Part shown: piece after piece, positions 1 to 9,478 of the stretch
How the letters are laid out: every line of letters starts with the position of its first letter
Numbering within the stretch: position 1 is the stretch's first letter
Assembly: GCA_944548615.1 (NCBI GenBank)
Contig: OX155976.1
Span: 7,397,822-7,461,821, forward strand
Source: Micropterix aruncella
Taxonomy: Eukaryota; Arthropoda; Insecta; Lepidoptera; Micropterigidae
DNA length: 64,000 bases
Reading direction: 5' to 3'
The notes under the pieces: generated by a model
Seen by the model: the letters and a program-made list of their open reading frames with translations, nothing else
What the model was told of the DNA's origin: nothing
Databases searched by the model: none
Position numbers and translations under genes: made by a program

Positions 1-565
1 AATAGTACATACATCCGATCTATTAAAACTGCATTTGGTGACCATGGCAATTTTCTCCAATATGTTAAGAAGATTTTCATTTTGTGACTCAGGAATACCT
101 CTGATTTCCATATTAGCTGATTTTTGTAACTGCTCTTGGTAATCCAGCTTATTTTCAAGGACTTGAAGTTGATTTTCGAATTCCCTTTTTTTCCTGGTTT
201 CGGTGACACATTTTTTTTCCATAACCTCAATTTTATTACTTAGACTATCCACAGTTTCTATTAGAAATTCATGTCGCTCATTTTCTGAAGCTTTAAAGAC
301 TTCCAATTCAGACCTGGTCTCCATGACTTTAATGTTGATATCATCGCAGATTTTAATTTTTGCCTCAATAGCAGTAAATTTATTGTTAAATTCCGCCATT
401 TGCAAAGAATTGAGTTTGATAATGGCTTCAAACTCGGCAATGGTGGACTTAATTGCTCGAAATTCCGTCTGAAATGATGAAAAATCACATCTTAAGTTTT
501 TTATCTCCATTAGTATAGTGGCAAGTTGTTCATGTGGTAGAATAACAGAAGGATCGTCGTCCAAA
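1..565 (-). CDS. LINE ORF1-like protein with coiled coil and FP-type domain, partial
   Basis: Read on the minus strand, one frame is open from about 565 to the window edge, with no stop in about 188 codons. A methionine at 510 starts a plausible protein, but the frame is open upstream of it (DDDPSVILPHEQLATIL). The first ~140 residues are rich in E, K, Q and L with heptad spacing, as in a coiled coil. Near the end comes the segment MEIRGIPESQNENLL, which resembles the conserved block of baculovirus FP-like ORF1 proteins carried by many insect LINEs. The C-terminus lies outside the window. The R1-clade element at ~566 interrupts the upstream side, so this is an older element that was hit by a later insertion. 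Such ORF1 products are thought to be RNA-binding chaperones; that role is inferred from the family. Confidence 0.68.
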
Positions 566-576
566 GTGTTTGGATC

Positions 577-915
577 GTGCACCCGGCGGTGCGAGCGGTG
601 CTTGTGGCGGAGGGGAGAGTGTTCCTGGACTGGGACTCTTGCAGAGTGCGTGACTACATCGGGGCGGTAAGGTGTTTCCGCTGCCACAATTTCGGGCACA
701 CCCAGGGGAAGTGCTCGCAGGAGGTAGTCTGCGGACATTGCGCCGGCAAGGGACACGAGAGGTCGGCTTGCCCTGCTAAGGAGGCACCCCCCAAGTGTGC
801 CACATGCTCGGGTCTGCGAAAGGAAGCAGCTCACGTGACGGGCTCGTCGGGCTGTCCGGCCTATCAGCGCGCGGTGGACAGGGAGATAGCCACCACGAAC
901 TATGGCGGGGCATAG
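577..915 (+). CDS. R1-clade ORF1 C-terminal part (gag-like, three zinc knuckles)
   Basis: These 112 codons are the C-terminal end of an ORF1 protein; the N-terminal part was lost by 5' truncation, so the methionine at 577 is only the first codon that could be read as a start. Three cysteine/histidine clusters are visible: CFRCHNFGHTQGKC at residues ~33-46, CGHCAGKGHERSAC at ~52-65 and a CATC...C cluster at ~73-95. Three CCHC-type knuckles near the end of ORF1 are the usual arrangement in the R1/TRAS/SART/Waldo group, where the protein binds element RNA. The stop codon overlaps the start of ORF2: ATG of ORF2 is at 902 and TAG of ORF1 at 913, so the two frames overlap by 14 bases. Confidence 0.8.
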   Translation: MHPAVRAVLVAEGRVFLDWDSCRVRDYIGAVRCFRCHNFGHTQGKCSQEVVCGHCAGKGHERSACPAKEAPPKCATCSGLRKEAAHVTGSSGCPAYQRAVDREIATTNYGGA

Positions 916-3900
916 TCCCCAACTAATGATAAGTTGCGCGCAACTGAATCTGCAGAGAAGCCGGGCTGTAACGGCCGAATTCGGTCGCACGCTTGAGACG
1001 ATGGGTATTGGAGTGGCGTTTGTGCAGGAGCAGTACACGTTCCTCGGTAAAACCCGGGGTATAGACGGGCGGTGCGTTGTGCTCGAGAAGGGGCGCCGAC
1101 CCATGGCAGGGATCGCGGTGAGTTTGTCTCTCCCGCCTCCCCTGTTCCTGGATCGGCTCTCCAGTGAGCGCCTCGCCTGCGCGTCCATAGTTATCAACGA
1201 TGTGGACTGCTACTTCATCAGCGTCTACTTCCAGTTTGGCGAGGCTGTGGACGCCTACATTGCTGAACTCGCCGCGGCCCTTGACGCTCTTCGGGGTCGG
1301 CCGGTAGTGGTAGCGGGCGATTTTAATGCCCGCTCCCCGTCCTGGCACGACGACGGCAACCTGGACCGCCTGGACAGGGTCGCGAAGGGAAGAGCCGAGG
1401 CTGTCGAGGAGCTGATAGCGACCTATGGGTTGCATATTGTCAACTCCCCCGGGCAGCCCCGGACCTTCTGTGGCCCCGGCGGGTCCAGCAATGTGGATTT
1501 GACGCTGTGCTCCCCTGGATTCGCCCGGGAGCTGATGAACTGGACCGTCCACGAATCGTCGTCTTCCTCAGACCATAGACTAGTGACCTTCGACATTGGC
1601 CGCCGTGTGAATCCCCCGTCCCCCTCGGAATGGGCGTACCGCACCTCGGATGTGGACTGGGACCGTTTTGGGGAGTCCCTCTGTGAGAGGCTCTCCCGGT
1701 TCCCGTCCCCTCACTCCAATTCGGCCGAGGCACTTAGTGTTGCACTTCATGAGGCAGTTGCCTCGGCCTGCGAGTCGGTCCTCGGTCGGAGGAGGCCCTT
1801 CGGCGGGTTTACGGCCCCGTGGTGGTCTCCGGAAATATCCGACCTTCGCAGGTGCTTCCGGCAAGCGTACCGCCGCATGGGGGAAGTCCGCAGGGGTTCT
1901 CTTCCCCCTGAGCGTGTTGAGGTACTTCGGGAGTCCCTGAGATCGGCTCGGAGCGTCTACCACGCCGCTATTAGGCGTGCCAAGACTGATTCCTGGCGTA
2001 CATGGGTTAGCGAAGTTGGGAATGCAAACCCATGGGACATGAAGAACGTCATCGACAAAGGTGCCAAGCGGGGTGGGAACTACCTCTCTAGCATTGTCGA
2101 GGGTACTTCCGCCCCTCTTGACACCGAAGGCACTCTTTCAGTTCTCCTCGGTTCTTTGTGTCCATCGGATCGGAATGACAATGACGATCCCCACCACGTG
2201 CAGCTGCGGCGGCTTATTGCCGTAGACTCGCGCGTACCTGATCTGTCAGAGGTAACAGCGGACGAGGTCGGCACCATCATCGGGTCGCTATCGCGCAGAA
2301 AGGCACCGGGGATAGACAACTTTACGTCTGATATAGTGAAGCGGGTGTGGGAATTCGCAAGATGGGAGGTGACTGTCCTGATGCAGAAATGCATTAGGGA
2401 CGGTCATTTCCCATTATGCTGGAAGGCTGGCCTGTTGCGGGTGATTCCCAAAGGTAACGACAAGCCGCGCTCGGATCCGAAAGCGTACAGGCCCATCACG
2501 CTCCTTCCCATAATGGGTAAGGTGCTCGAAGTGCTTGTGCGCGAACGGCTGGAGAGGACTCTGTCTCCCCAGAACGAGCGTCAGTTTGGCTTTACCCGAG
2601 GGAAAAGCACGGAGGACGCCATCCTGTTTGCGAAAAACTGGGTCCGCAACTACGACGGCCGCTACGTGGTAGGCGTATTTTTGGATATCTCCGGTGCATT
2701 CGACAACGCGTGGTGGCCGATGCTTATATGCAAGCTTCGCGCCCGCCTGTGCCCGAACAATTTGTTGAAAGTAGTGAGGAGCTACTTTTCAGACAGATCT
2801 GTCACTCTGAGGTACGGCCCGACCAGCGTCACCAAAACCCCGACCATGGGCTGTCCACAGGGGTCAGTGTTGGGTCCTAGCCTTTGGAACATTCTCTTTG
2901 ATGATTTCCTCGGTCTACCTTACCCGGAGGGGTGCACCGTCAGCGCTTATGCAGACGACGCTCTTCTCCTGGTGGGCGGCAGGAGTCGCGCAGAGGTCGA
3001 GAGAAGGGTGGCTGACTCGCTGGACCTGATCCTCGGATGGGGTCAGCGAAACAGACTCACCTTCTCTCCGACGAAAACTCAGGCGCTTCTCCTGAAGGGA
3101 CATCTTAAGCGGAACCCTGTCATCAGGATGAACGGTCGCCCGGTATCCTTCCCGGCCACCGTTCGATACCTGGGGGTGACGCTTACGGCTTCCCTTTCCT
3201 TTCTTTCGCACGCAAAGATTACAGCCGAAAAATCCCGGGATCTATTCTTTGCGCTCCGCGGAGTGAGTCGGGCCGACTGGGGAATTCGTTTCCCGGCGGT
3301 CATGACTATCTATAAGGGCGTCTTCGTCCCGCGTGCGACTTATGCCGCACGCGCCTGGACGGAGTCTGCTGTTCCTGAGGCGACGCGTGTCGCGCTGCTG
3401 CGCGGACAGCGCATCCCTCTCGTGGCCCTGACCGGGGCGTACAGAACGACGTCCACTCTTGCGTTACCCGTCATCGCTGGCGTTCTGCCGATTGACCTGG
3501 AGATTCTGGAGCGTGCAGCGTTGTCGCGGTACCGCCGGGGCGAGCCGGTAGTCCTTCATGGCCTGTCGATCGACCCGGTGGCGCACCGAGCTGGTGAGTT
3601 TGCCCGCCTGATTCGGGTGGAGTCCTTGCGTGTCTGGCAGGCTAGATGGGACGCCGGGGGTACGGGCCGCCTCACCCATTGCTTTTTCCCGTCCTTCGCA
3701 GTGCGGATGGCAAATTCGTTTCTGCGGTTCGACCACCATACCACGCAGCTGGTTGGGGGCCACGGAGAGTTCAGAGCCAAACTATTTGACTTTGGACTTG
3801 CCGATGACCCCCGATGCGCCTGTGGGTATGGTCGCCAAACTGCGGAACACGTAATTTGGTCTTGCCCAATTCTAGCGGCTGCACGGGAGAAATTGATGGA

Positions 3901-4069
3901 TGCAGTGGGCGCGTGCGTTGGGCGCTCTCCGATTTGGTACCCGGATCTGGTCAGTTGTAGGAGCTGCTTCCAGTCGTTTGGCGAGTTTGTGGAGTACTGG
4001 GTGGCTTCTTGGGAAAGCATGAGGCCTCGGGATACCCCCCAGGGGGTACCCTCTTCCTTGGTGGCGTGA
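902..4069 (+). CDS. R1-clade ORF2: APE endonuclease and reverse transcriptase, intact
   Basis: An uninterrupted 1055-residue protein, close to the usual length for R1-clade ORF2. The N-terminal apurinic-endonuclease-like domain (about 1-226) keeps QLNLQRS, the glutamate in VQEQY (~43), GDFNA (~139) and SDHR (~224). The reverse transcriptase follows: RKAPGIDNF (~465), YRPITLLP, QFGFTRGKSTEDAI, the first catalytic aspartate in VFLDISGAFD (~593), GCPQGSVLGP, and the AYADD box (~681). A CxCx...H...C cluster (CACGYGRQTAEHVIWSC, ~972) is the C-terminal zinc-binding motif of this clade. Together these nick target DNA and prime reverse transcription from element RNA in the nucleus. The start is chosen because it gives the overlapping ORF1/ORF2 layout typical of the group; translation by termination-reinitiation or frameshift is inferred. 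No catalytic residue is obviously missing, so the protein may be functional although the element is truncated. Confidence 0.92.
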   Translation: MAGHSPQLMISCAQLNLQRSRAVTAEFGRTLETMGIGVAFVQEQYTFLGKTRGIDGRCVVLEKGRRPMAGIAVSLSLPPPLFLDRLSSERLACASIVINDVDCYFISVYFQFGEAVDAYIAELAAALDALRGRPVVVAGDFNARSPSWHDDGNLDRLDRVAKGRAEAVEELIATYGLHIVNSPGQPRTFCGPGGSSNVDLTLCSPGFARELMNWTVHESSSSSDHRLVTFDIGRRVNPPSPSEWAYRTSDVDWDRFGESLCERLSRFPSPHSNSAEALSVALHEAVASACESVLGRRRPFGGFTAPWWSPEISDLRRCFRQAYRRMGEVRRGSLPPERVEVLRESLRSARSVYHAAIRRAKTDSWRTWVSEVGNANPWDMKNVIDKGAKRGGNYLSSIVEGTSAPLDTEGTLSVLLGSLCPSDRNDNDDPHHVQLRRLIAVDSRVPDLSEVTADEVGTIIGSLSRRKAPGIDNFTSDIVKRVWEFARWEVTVLMQKCIRDGHFPLCWKAGLLRVIPKGNDKPRSDPKAYRPITLLPIMGKVLEVLVRERLERTLSPQNERQFGFTRGKSTEDAILFAKNWVRNYDGRYVVGVFLDISGAFDNAWWPMLICKLRARLCPNNLLKVVRSYFSDRSVTLRYGPTSVTKTPTMGCPQGSVLGPSLWNILFDDFLGLPYPEGCTVSAYADDALLLVGGRSRAEVERRVADSLDLILGWGQRNRLTFSPTKTQALLLKGHLKRNPVIRMNGRPVSFPATVRYLGVTLTASLSFLSHAKITAEKSRDLFFALRGVSRADWGIRFPAVMTIYKGVFVPRATYAARAWTESAVPEATRVALLRGQRIPLVALTGAYRTTSTLALPVIAGVLPIDLEILERAALSRYRRGEPVVLHGLSIDPVAHRAGEFARLIRVESLRVWQARWDAGGTGRLTHCFFPSFAVRMANSFLRFDHHTTQLVGGHGEFRAKLFDFGLADDPRCACGYGRQTAEHVIWSCPILAAAREKLMDAVGACVGRSPIWYPDLVSCRSCFQSFGEFVEYWVASWESMRPRDTPQGVPSSLVA

Positions 4070-4550
4070 TTCGGCGGCTACTTCCAGCCCGAAGTGCCCG
4101 TCTTTGTGTCCGTCTCTTTGCCGCCCCGAAGGGCGTTTCGTTCTTTGCAGGATCCAGGGATTCCTCCCCCCCGTGGCTGCTCCGAGACCTGCCCACTGAC
4201 CGTGCGCCTCCACCATCATCGTTTCTGGAGCGTCCTCTACCCCGCTTACCGGCCCTAAATTTGTTATTTGTTGTTTTATTATTTTATTTTGTGAATATGG
4301 TAAATTTAGTATTATTTAGTAAATTTTTTCTTTGTAAATTCTTTTATTATTATAAATAAATGGGTTCTCGGGGCGGTACGGGGGGGGGGGGTGGTTTACC
4401 CTATTTCACCCCCTACGCGTTCTACCCTTCTGGTACGCGCAGGGTTGTCGTAGCACGACATCCCGGGCAGACAAGACGACCCTCGTCGTTATAACTGCCC
4501 GGGCGGTGGGCGGGGTTTGCTGCCCTCACCTATCGCCTTGAAACTCTAAC
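4070..4550 (+). other. 3' untranslated region of the R1-clade element
   Basis: After the ORF2 stop there is a GC-rich stretch, an AT-rich patch at about 4255-4360 ending in AATAAATG, and then a run of about twelve G at 4380-4391 followed by more GC-rich sequence. No coding signal is seen. An imperfect inverted pair around CCCGGGCAG and CTGCCCGGG at 4463-4504 could fold. The far boundary is uncertain because the next repeat follows directly. Confidence 0.5.
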
Positions 4551-4552
4551 TG

Positions 4553-5225
4553 TTAGTCAAAGTGGGGGCTAACGGGCCCATGATGAGGTTGCCACGATGA
4601 CCCATGTGTTCAGGGTCGGTCACACTCACAGGTCAACACCCATCCGACGGCCTCCCCGCATGGGGTGCGAATCCTGGGTAGGACACTGGGTCAACCAGTC
4701 TCCCCTGGGAATCAAACCTCTGGCGCCCCTGAACGGTCTGCACACCGTGCGGCGCAAGCCAATCGATTGTGCTCTTCGACTAACAGTCGGGGGAGTCTGG
4801 GAACTGTATTGTTTCCTACAGAGCGGGGGTGGTTGTCTACCTTACGGCGACTGCTCTTGAAATGACCATTGGCCATCCGATCCCGGTTCAGACTCGGGCA
4901 AAGGACGCCTTGGTCCGCGATAGATTTGGTGCACTCCGTTTCACCGCTTCGTAAGGGAGAGGACCGCGCAAGCGACCTCGAACTCGGAACCAATCGAGAG
5001 ACCGGAGAAATCTGGTCACAATTGGAAGTGAGGGCGCGAGTATCTCGAGCCCGCCGGGTTTATTCCTGGCTAACTCGCGGTAAGGCGTTGGACTCTCACG
5101 GGTTGTGACGTAGCTGGACGTAGAATTGTACTGTCCAAAGTCTTCTACGTTCACTGCAGGGCGACAGAACGACTAATCGTTAAAACTTCCTGTGGTGACG
5201 GGCTCGCCCGTTGTAGTCGACACCG
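4553..5225 (-). repeat. Family A repeat, near full-length body without tRNA head
   Basis: This is one of about fifteen copies in the window of a 0.6-0.75-kb dispersed repeat. Read in the tRNA-head-to-tail direction (minus strand here) it starts at the conserved GTCGACTACAACGGGC-type block and ends at the GGGCCCGTTAGCCCC tail. Shared landmarks are CGACCTCGAACTCG, CCGCGATAGATT and CCTACAGAGCGGGGGTGG, all seen here on the plus strand. The reading frames inside are not kept between copies, so the repeat is treated as non-coding. It lies next to an inverted partial copy at 5236-5458. Confidence 0.8.
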
Positions 5226-5235
5226 CAAGAAGATG

Positions 5236-5458
5236 TTAGTCAAAGTGCACAGTCGATTGGCTTACGCCGCACGGTGCGCAAACCGTCCAGGAGCGCCAGA
5301 CGGTTGATTCCTAGAGGAAACTGACCATAAGGCCAGAGTCCTACCCAGGCTCGCACTTCATGCGTGGAGGCCGTCGGATAGGTGTTGACCCGTGAGTGTG
5401 ACCAACCCTGAACAGAATGAATCTTCGTGGCCAACCCAGCAAGGGCCCATTAACTCCC
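5236..5458 (+). repeat. Family A repeat, 3' part only, inverted relative to its neighbour
   Basis: The copy carries only the tail third of family A, from the AGTCGATTGGCTTACG block to CCCATTAACTCCCA. It starts 11 bases after the previous copy ends and faces the other way, so the two form an imperfect inverted pair. The tail abuts a family S tandem array without visible spacer. Confidence 0.75.
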
Positions 5459-5645
5459 ATCAACGGTCAACAGCAGAGACCCAAAATTTTGTATACGCGT
5501 TTATTTATGATAGCAACTTTCAAGTTCCACCATGACATGGCTGATGTAACCTGGGTTGGCTTCCTAAGAGGGGACTCCTCAACGGGTCAACAGCAGAGAC
5601 TAAAGATTTTGTATACGCATTCAATTATGATACTGGCTACTTGAC
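5458..5645 (+). repeat. Family S tandem repeat (~118-bp unit), about 1.5 units
   Basis: Two copies of a block reading CAACGGTCAACAGCAGAGAC then an AT-rich part with TTGTATACGC are spaced about 120 bases apart. The same unit forms arrays at 16067-16372, 21935-22245 and 47091-47640. Confidence 0.7.
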
Positions 5646-5771
5646 AGGAAAGACTTGGGGTGACACAACCGATTTTTATAAAGGCATAGAGCATCATGCA
5701 AGTTGCGCCTATAAGATAGCGAATCTATTTTCAATAGTAGGGCCGCCTCATTTGAATTACTAAAATGACTT
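5646..5771. other. Short unassigned spacer
   Basis: No gene is visible. The string GGAAAGACTTGGGGTGACAC also occurs reversed near 57060, so this is probably a remnant of another dispersed repeat. Confidence 0.4.
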
Positions 5772-7050
5772 TGGTCCATTAATTAAAATACCGACTATTA
5801 GAAATGAGTTTCGATGGAAACGCCTCGAGCCTAATGAATTCTTTTCTTCGCAACAGGCAGCAAGTGACTGCTATTGAGGACTGTCACTCCATAGCGGGCG
5901 AGATAGCGATAGGCATACCTCAGGGATCTTGTTTGGGTAACACTCTTTTCCTATTATACATGAATGACATTACATCTGCCACATCGCGAGCTGAGCTGAT
6001 ACTTAACGCAGATGACACATGCGCAGTAATAGAAAAAGAGAGTGTACCATCGTTAACCAGCAATACCCAACTTGTGTTGAATGAGCTAGGTGCATGGTTT
6101 GACGCTAATGGCCTGGTACTCAACATTAACAAAACTAATGTTATGTATTTCAGCCTTAGACCTACTAAAACCGAAATACATGTGACCGTCAATAACGAAG
6201 AATTAACTCAGGTATCCTCAACAAAGTTCTTGGGATTCGTAATCGATAATGAGTTACGATGGCACCTACATATTGATGTTTTATGTGATAAATTGGGAAG
6301 AGCGTGCTATGCACTCTATTGCATCGCTTCATTTCTCGATTTATCCGCGCTGCGCATGTGTTACTTTGCATACGTTAATTCACTGCTCACGTACGGCGCG
6401 GAGTTATGGGGGCGAGCAGCCGACAGGCAGAGGGCTTTCGTTATGCAGAAGCGTGCAGTCCGCACAATAGCGCGTGTGGCGCTTGATACGCCAGCTAGGC
6501 CACTGTTTAGAGATATATGCATCATGACGCTGCCGTCCATTTATATAATGGAGGTAGCGCTGTTCGTTCACAGAAATCTAGCCGATTTTGAAGTGAATGG
6601 TGTGCATCATCACTATCCAACAAGAACCCGTAGCATGCTACGTTCGGTAAGTCATGCATTATCCAAGTCGGAGAGGCTGGCCTATATCGCCGGCCCATCG
6701 GTTTACAACAAACTAAGCGAGCACATTAGGCAGGCGCAATCTCTTGACGTGTTTAAGGGACGCCTTAAGAGATACCTTACAGATAAGGCGTTATACTCAC
6801 TGGAGGAATATTACTCGAGTGAAGTCTAAAATGCTTTGGTGGATAAAGTATTTAATGATCTCTTTGCATTTTGTCTTGTATTTCTTCTTTTTACATTATT
6901 CTTGTGTTTTTTTCTTCGTTTTGTTTTGTTTATTTTATCTTTTCTTTACTATAAAAAAATGTTTGTTTGCTAATATGTATGAATGTTTGCTAATCTGTAT
7001 CTGACTAGTAGGTATACTAATAAAATCGTTATGAATATGAATATGAATAG
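5772..7050 (+). mobile_element. CR1/Jockey-type LINE, 5'-truncated, with microsatellite tail
   Basis: The RT-coding part (5772-6829) is followed by a T-rich 3' region and ends in ATGAATATGAATATGAATAG at 7030-7049, a short tandem tail in place of poly(A). Such tails are usual for CR1/L2-like LINEs. The upstream side stops being codable at ~5771, where in-frame TAA appears, so the element is truncated there. Confidence 0.75.
5804..6829 (+). pseudogene. CR1/Jockey-type reverse transcriptase, C-terminal half
   Basis: This 341-codon frame begins inside the RT domain (SFLRNRQQV), then GIPQGSCLGNTLFLLYMND at residues ~38-56. The catalytic box, normally F/YADD, reads LILNADDTCAV, with asparagine where an aromatic residue is expected. 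It continues through the thumb region (FLGFVIDNELRWHLHI) to a C-terminal tail with HHYPTRTRSMLR and FKGRLKRYL, the standard end of such proteins. The palm aspartate of motif A and the endonuclease are missing, so the product cannot be functional. It is listed as a pseudogene although no stop interrupts this part. Confidence 0.8.
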
Positions 7051-7689
7051 ACCAGAAAATATTTAAATATAATTTCTTACATTTTATTATATTTATGTAC
7101 GCGTCTAAAAAACTAGTTTTCATATTACAAATACTCTAACTACATTTCTAATAATTGTAAAATCACTTTCCACAAGAAAAAAGTATGGAAATTGTGTTTC
7201 GAAAAAATTTACACGGCTGTATAATCATAATAAAAGATGCTTGTCAATGTATAACCCCCTTTGACGGTAGACAGAGCTTTGTATGCGCTCGCGAGCAGCG
7301 AAGCATGAAATGAAAAACAAGCAATGCGTAAGGGTCTGTTTTCATATTTATGGCTGGGTTAAAAAATAATAGGCTCGATACGAGCATTATTATTCTTGTA
7401 TTTTATTTTATTTTGTATCTATACATATACATATGTAGGCTATATTATTTTAAGATACAGTAATGGCCCTTCTTCACAATGGCCGATGATGGCCAATCAT
7501 GCTAAGATGGAAGCAAGTCGGCACCACTATGACGTCAGAAAAATGTATGGGAAAGAGCGAGAGGGACATAGGCGATGCGGTTATCACTGGCGAATGTGTG
7601 GAGCGATTACATTAGGAGCCGAGCCGGTTTCTTTCTTACTTGTGAATGTCCTACCTAAATTATTATTATATTATACAGGATGTTTTGGA
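7051..7689. other. AT-rich stretch without a gene
   Basis: The stretch is very AT-rich with a slightly GC-richer patch at 7460-7640 (GAGCGAGAGGGACATAGGCG). No open frame with recognisable residues is present. Confidence 0.5.
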
Positions 7690-7845
7690 TTAGTGACATC
7701 CTTGAAGTAGGCGACTCAGTACAAGCAAATGAGCGACTTTTGATACAATAAAAGATAAAAAAAAACGAAACATTTTTTTGTTTCTTTTTATCATAGCAAA
7801 TTTGAAAAACTTGAATGGTAAATAAAAGTTTAACAAGCGTTGAGC
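7690..7845 (+). repeat. Family B short interspersed repeat
   Basis: The block TTAGTGACATCCTTGAAGT, followed by AGCAAATGAGCGACTTTT and a poly-A/T stretch, matches the sequence split around the RTE insertion at 10815-10877 and 11433-11545. A more diverged copy lies at 27672-27765. The unit has no coding capacity. Confidence 0.6.
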
Positions 7846-7849
7846 GCGC

Positions 7850-7929
7850 TGCGCCATCTAGCAATAGGTGAAATAAATAATGGCGAATAAATAATATTCG
7901 CGATATTTCACCTACCGCTGGATGGCGCA
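7850..7929. repeat. Imperfect palindrome (26-base arms)
   Basis: The arms 7850-7875 (TGCGCCATCTAGC...) and 7904-7929 (...GCTGGATGGCGCA) are inverted copies with three mismatches, separated by 28 bases. The structure lies at the end of the family B copy and could be the terminal part of a MITE or a hairpin. Confidence 0.6.
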
Positions 7930-7999
7930 ACGCGATCACCTATTTTTACACTATTTTTTAAAACATTCAATTTTTCAAATTAATTTTTTAAAGGCAGAA

Positions 8000-8110
8000 T
8001 AACTTGACATTACATTTTCGTGTTGCAATTAGACGTGTTAAAATATTTGTGTAAGATAGTAAGACTCGTTACTACTCTTTACTTAAATTACATGGGTAGT
8101 CAATTATTAT
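8000..8110 (+). repeat. Dispersed repeat shared with 46074-46210
   Basis: GACATTACATTTTCGTGTT followed by GACGTGT and CGTTACTACTCTTTACT is repeated at 46074-46210 in the same order. The 46-kb copy has a short ATTAC tandem run at the same place, so this may be a LINE 3' end on the minus strand. Confidence 0.5.
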
Positions 8111-8184
8111 TAATACAATATAAGTGCGTTTTAATGAAATTATATTAACTCGTTTCTTAAAAATATATAATTTTATTTGTTGTG

Positions 8185-8760
8185 TCGGGCTTTTCTAAGG
8201 TCTTTATGAGCCTTGTAACTCTGCGACCATTGCTGATCTATTGTGTTCGCCACCTACTATAGTTCTGCGCTAAGCCACGTGTCATTTAAAAACCGTAACA
8301 GGCTTTTGGCGCCAGATTGTTTTACCTCCTCAGGTTGGAGGCAGTGACGACCCAAGTGGGTGTATCTTTTACGCATCAACGAGCCACACTCGCATGAGGT
8401 GTAGGGGATTTTCCTCTGCCCCTTGGCAGAGCCTGCACATTTTTGTGTCTCGGAGCTTGAGGTTGTACATGTGTTTGTTAAGGCCACAATGCCCCGTGAG
8501 CACCCTCACCAGGATGCGTAGATTGTTCCTATTTAGCGATAAGGCCTCACGTGCCGTCTTACGGTCGTAAGCTTAATTAGCGCTTTGGATTGATTCAACC
8601 CTGGCGTGTTGTTCCAGTGGTTGACGGATTGTTCTAAACATAATTGAGCATTAGGTTTGCAAGGCTTTTTGGTACACCACAGCAAGGTTCAGGGCCGTAT
8701 AACGTTCCCTTTGCTCCCGTCTTAGCAAGTTCGTCGGTTTTATTAACTGTTTAATTGTCT
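8185..8760 (-). pseudogene. RNase H C-terminus and zinc-like tail of a LINE ORF2
   Basis: On the minus strand the translation begins TDELAKTGAKGTLYGPEP, the end of an RNase H domain (the usual pattern is NxxADxLAxxG...GPEP), then HWNNTPGLNQSKALIK, VLTGHCGLNKHMYNLKLRD, MCRLCQGAEE and, after a one-base frameshift, CECGSLMRKRYTHLG. This order is the standard C-terminus of RNase H-bearing arthropod LINEs. At least one frameshift near 8405 and a stop near 8650 break it. A second copy of the same segment lies at 61752-62310. The part upstream of RNase H is missing. Confidence 0.75.
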
Positions 8761-9095
8761 AGCGTCGCGCTTAGCCACATTTTTTTATGTAGGTATGTCC
8801 TAAATTAACTACAATTAATTAAAACGTGATGGTGCTAACTACAATTAATTAAAACGTGGCGAAACTAACATTAACACTTTTATACGACCACTGAAAAAAT
8901 ACAGTTTTAATCTGTGAGTGCTGCGATCTAACGTTTAGTATCCGCCCGATAACCGGGGCGTACGCACGTAGAATCATGCCTGACGCTTCATCGACGCTGG
9001 ATTTTTATTGGTCAAACCTTACAAAAGTGACCCCGCCTATTTCTTCGAGGGTTCGCCCATTTCAGATATTTTTTTCAGGTCCTATATCGGCCTAA
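8755..9095 (+). repeat. Family C dispersed repeat
   Basis: About 340 bases from GCGCTTAGCCACAT to CAGATATTTTTTTCAGGTC are repeated in the opposite orientation at 30583-30925. Shared blocks include GATCTAACGTTTAGTATCCG, TTTTTATTGGTCAAACC and CCATTTCAGATATTTTT. An internal block (CTAACTACAATTAATTAAAA) is tandemly duplicated only in this copy. No coding signal. Confidence 0.65.
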
Positions 9096-9478
9096 TATCC
9101 TATTTCTTATGAAGTAGAAACTGGACAAATATTCTAGGAGTGATAAAATTCAATTACGCCATATTGCTTATACATAATATCGCTCCTTCCTTTGAAGTGC
9201 ACGTATCCCATAGTGGTTTTAAGCACGCATTCACATTCGCCAATATTGCGCCCGGAGCCATTAAAATGAAAGCGTCCTGAGTGCCCTAGTAGGGAGACAA
9301 CACGCCAAATAATTAAACTGGGATTATCAATACATACAAAATATCAACACATACAAAACATATCGCACACTGAAAACAAAAGTGACACTAAACGAAATTT
9401 GGCGGTATTGAGTTACAGCGAAATCTGAAATCTACAGGAAATACTACTTCATCTCCAAATAGTTCACTTTGATATCGC
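9096..9478. other. No gene seen
   Basis: Moderately AT-rich sequence without recognisable coding content or repeat partner in the window. Confidence 0.4.

Larger units (their letters stand above)
566..4550 (+). mobile_element. R1-clade non-LTR retrotransposon, 5'-truncated, ORF2 intact
   Basis: The segment carries the end of a zinc-knuckle ORF1, a full endonuclease-RT ORF2 and a 3' untranslated region. It is strongly GC-rich compared with the AT-rich flanks, so the edges show up as composition steps. The 5' junction lies within about 560-577, where the plus-strand ORF1 frame meets the minus-strand FP-type ORF. Most of ORF1 is missing, which is typical of 5' truncation during target-primed reverse transcription. 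The 3' end is not sharply visible and is placed just before the family A copy at ~4553. I see no telomeric TTAGG or 28S target sequence at the edges, so site-specificity is not supported. Confidence 0.85.

Noticed and set aside
1650..1963. Many frames in other phases and on the other strand of the R1 ORF2
   Set aside because: High GC produces long shadow frames; only the 902-4069 frame carries domain motifs.
566..4550. Telomere- or rDNA-specific insertion (TRAS/SART/R1 style)
   Set aside because: No TTAGG repeats or rDNA are visible at the borders; the upstream flank is another LINE.
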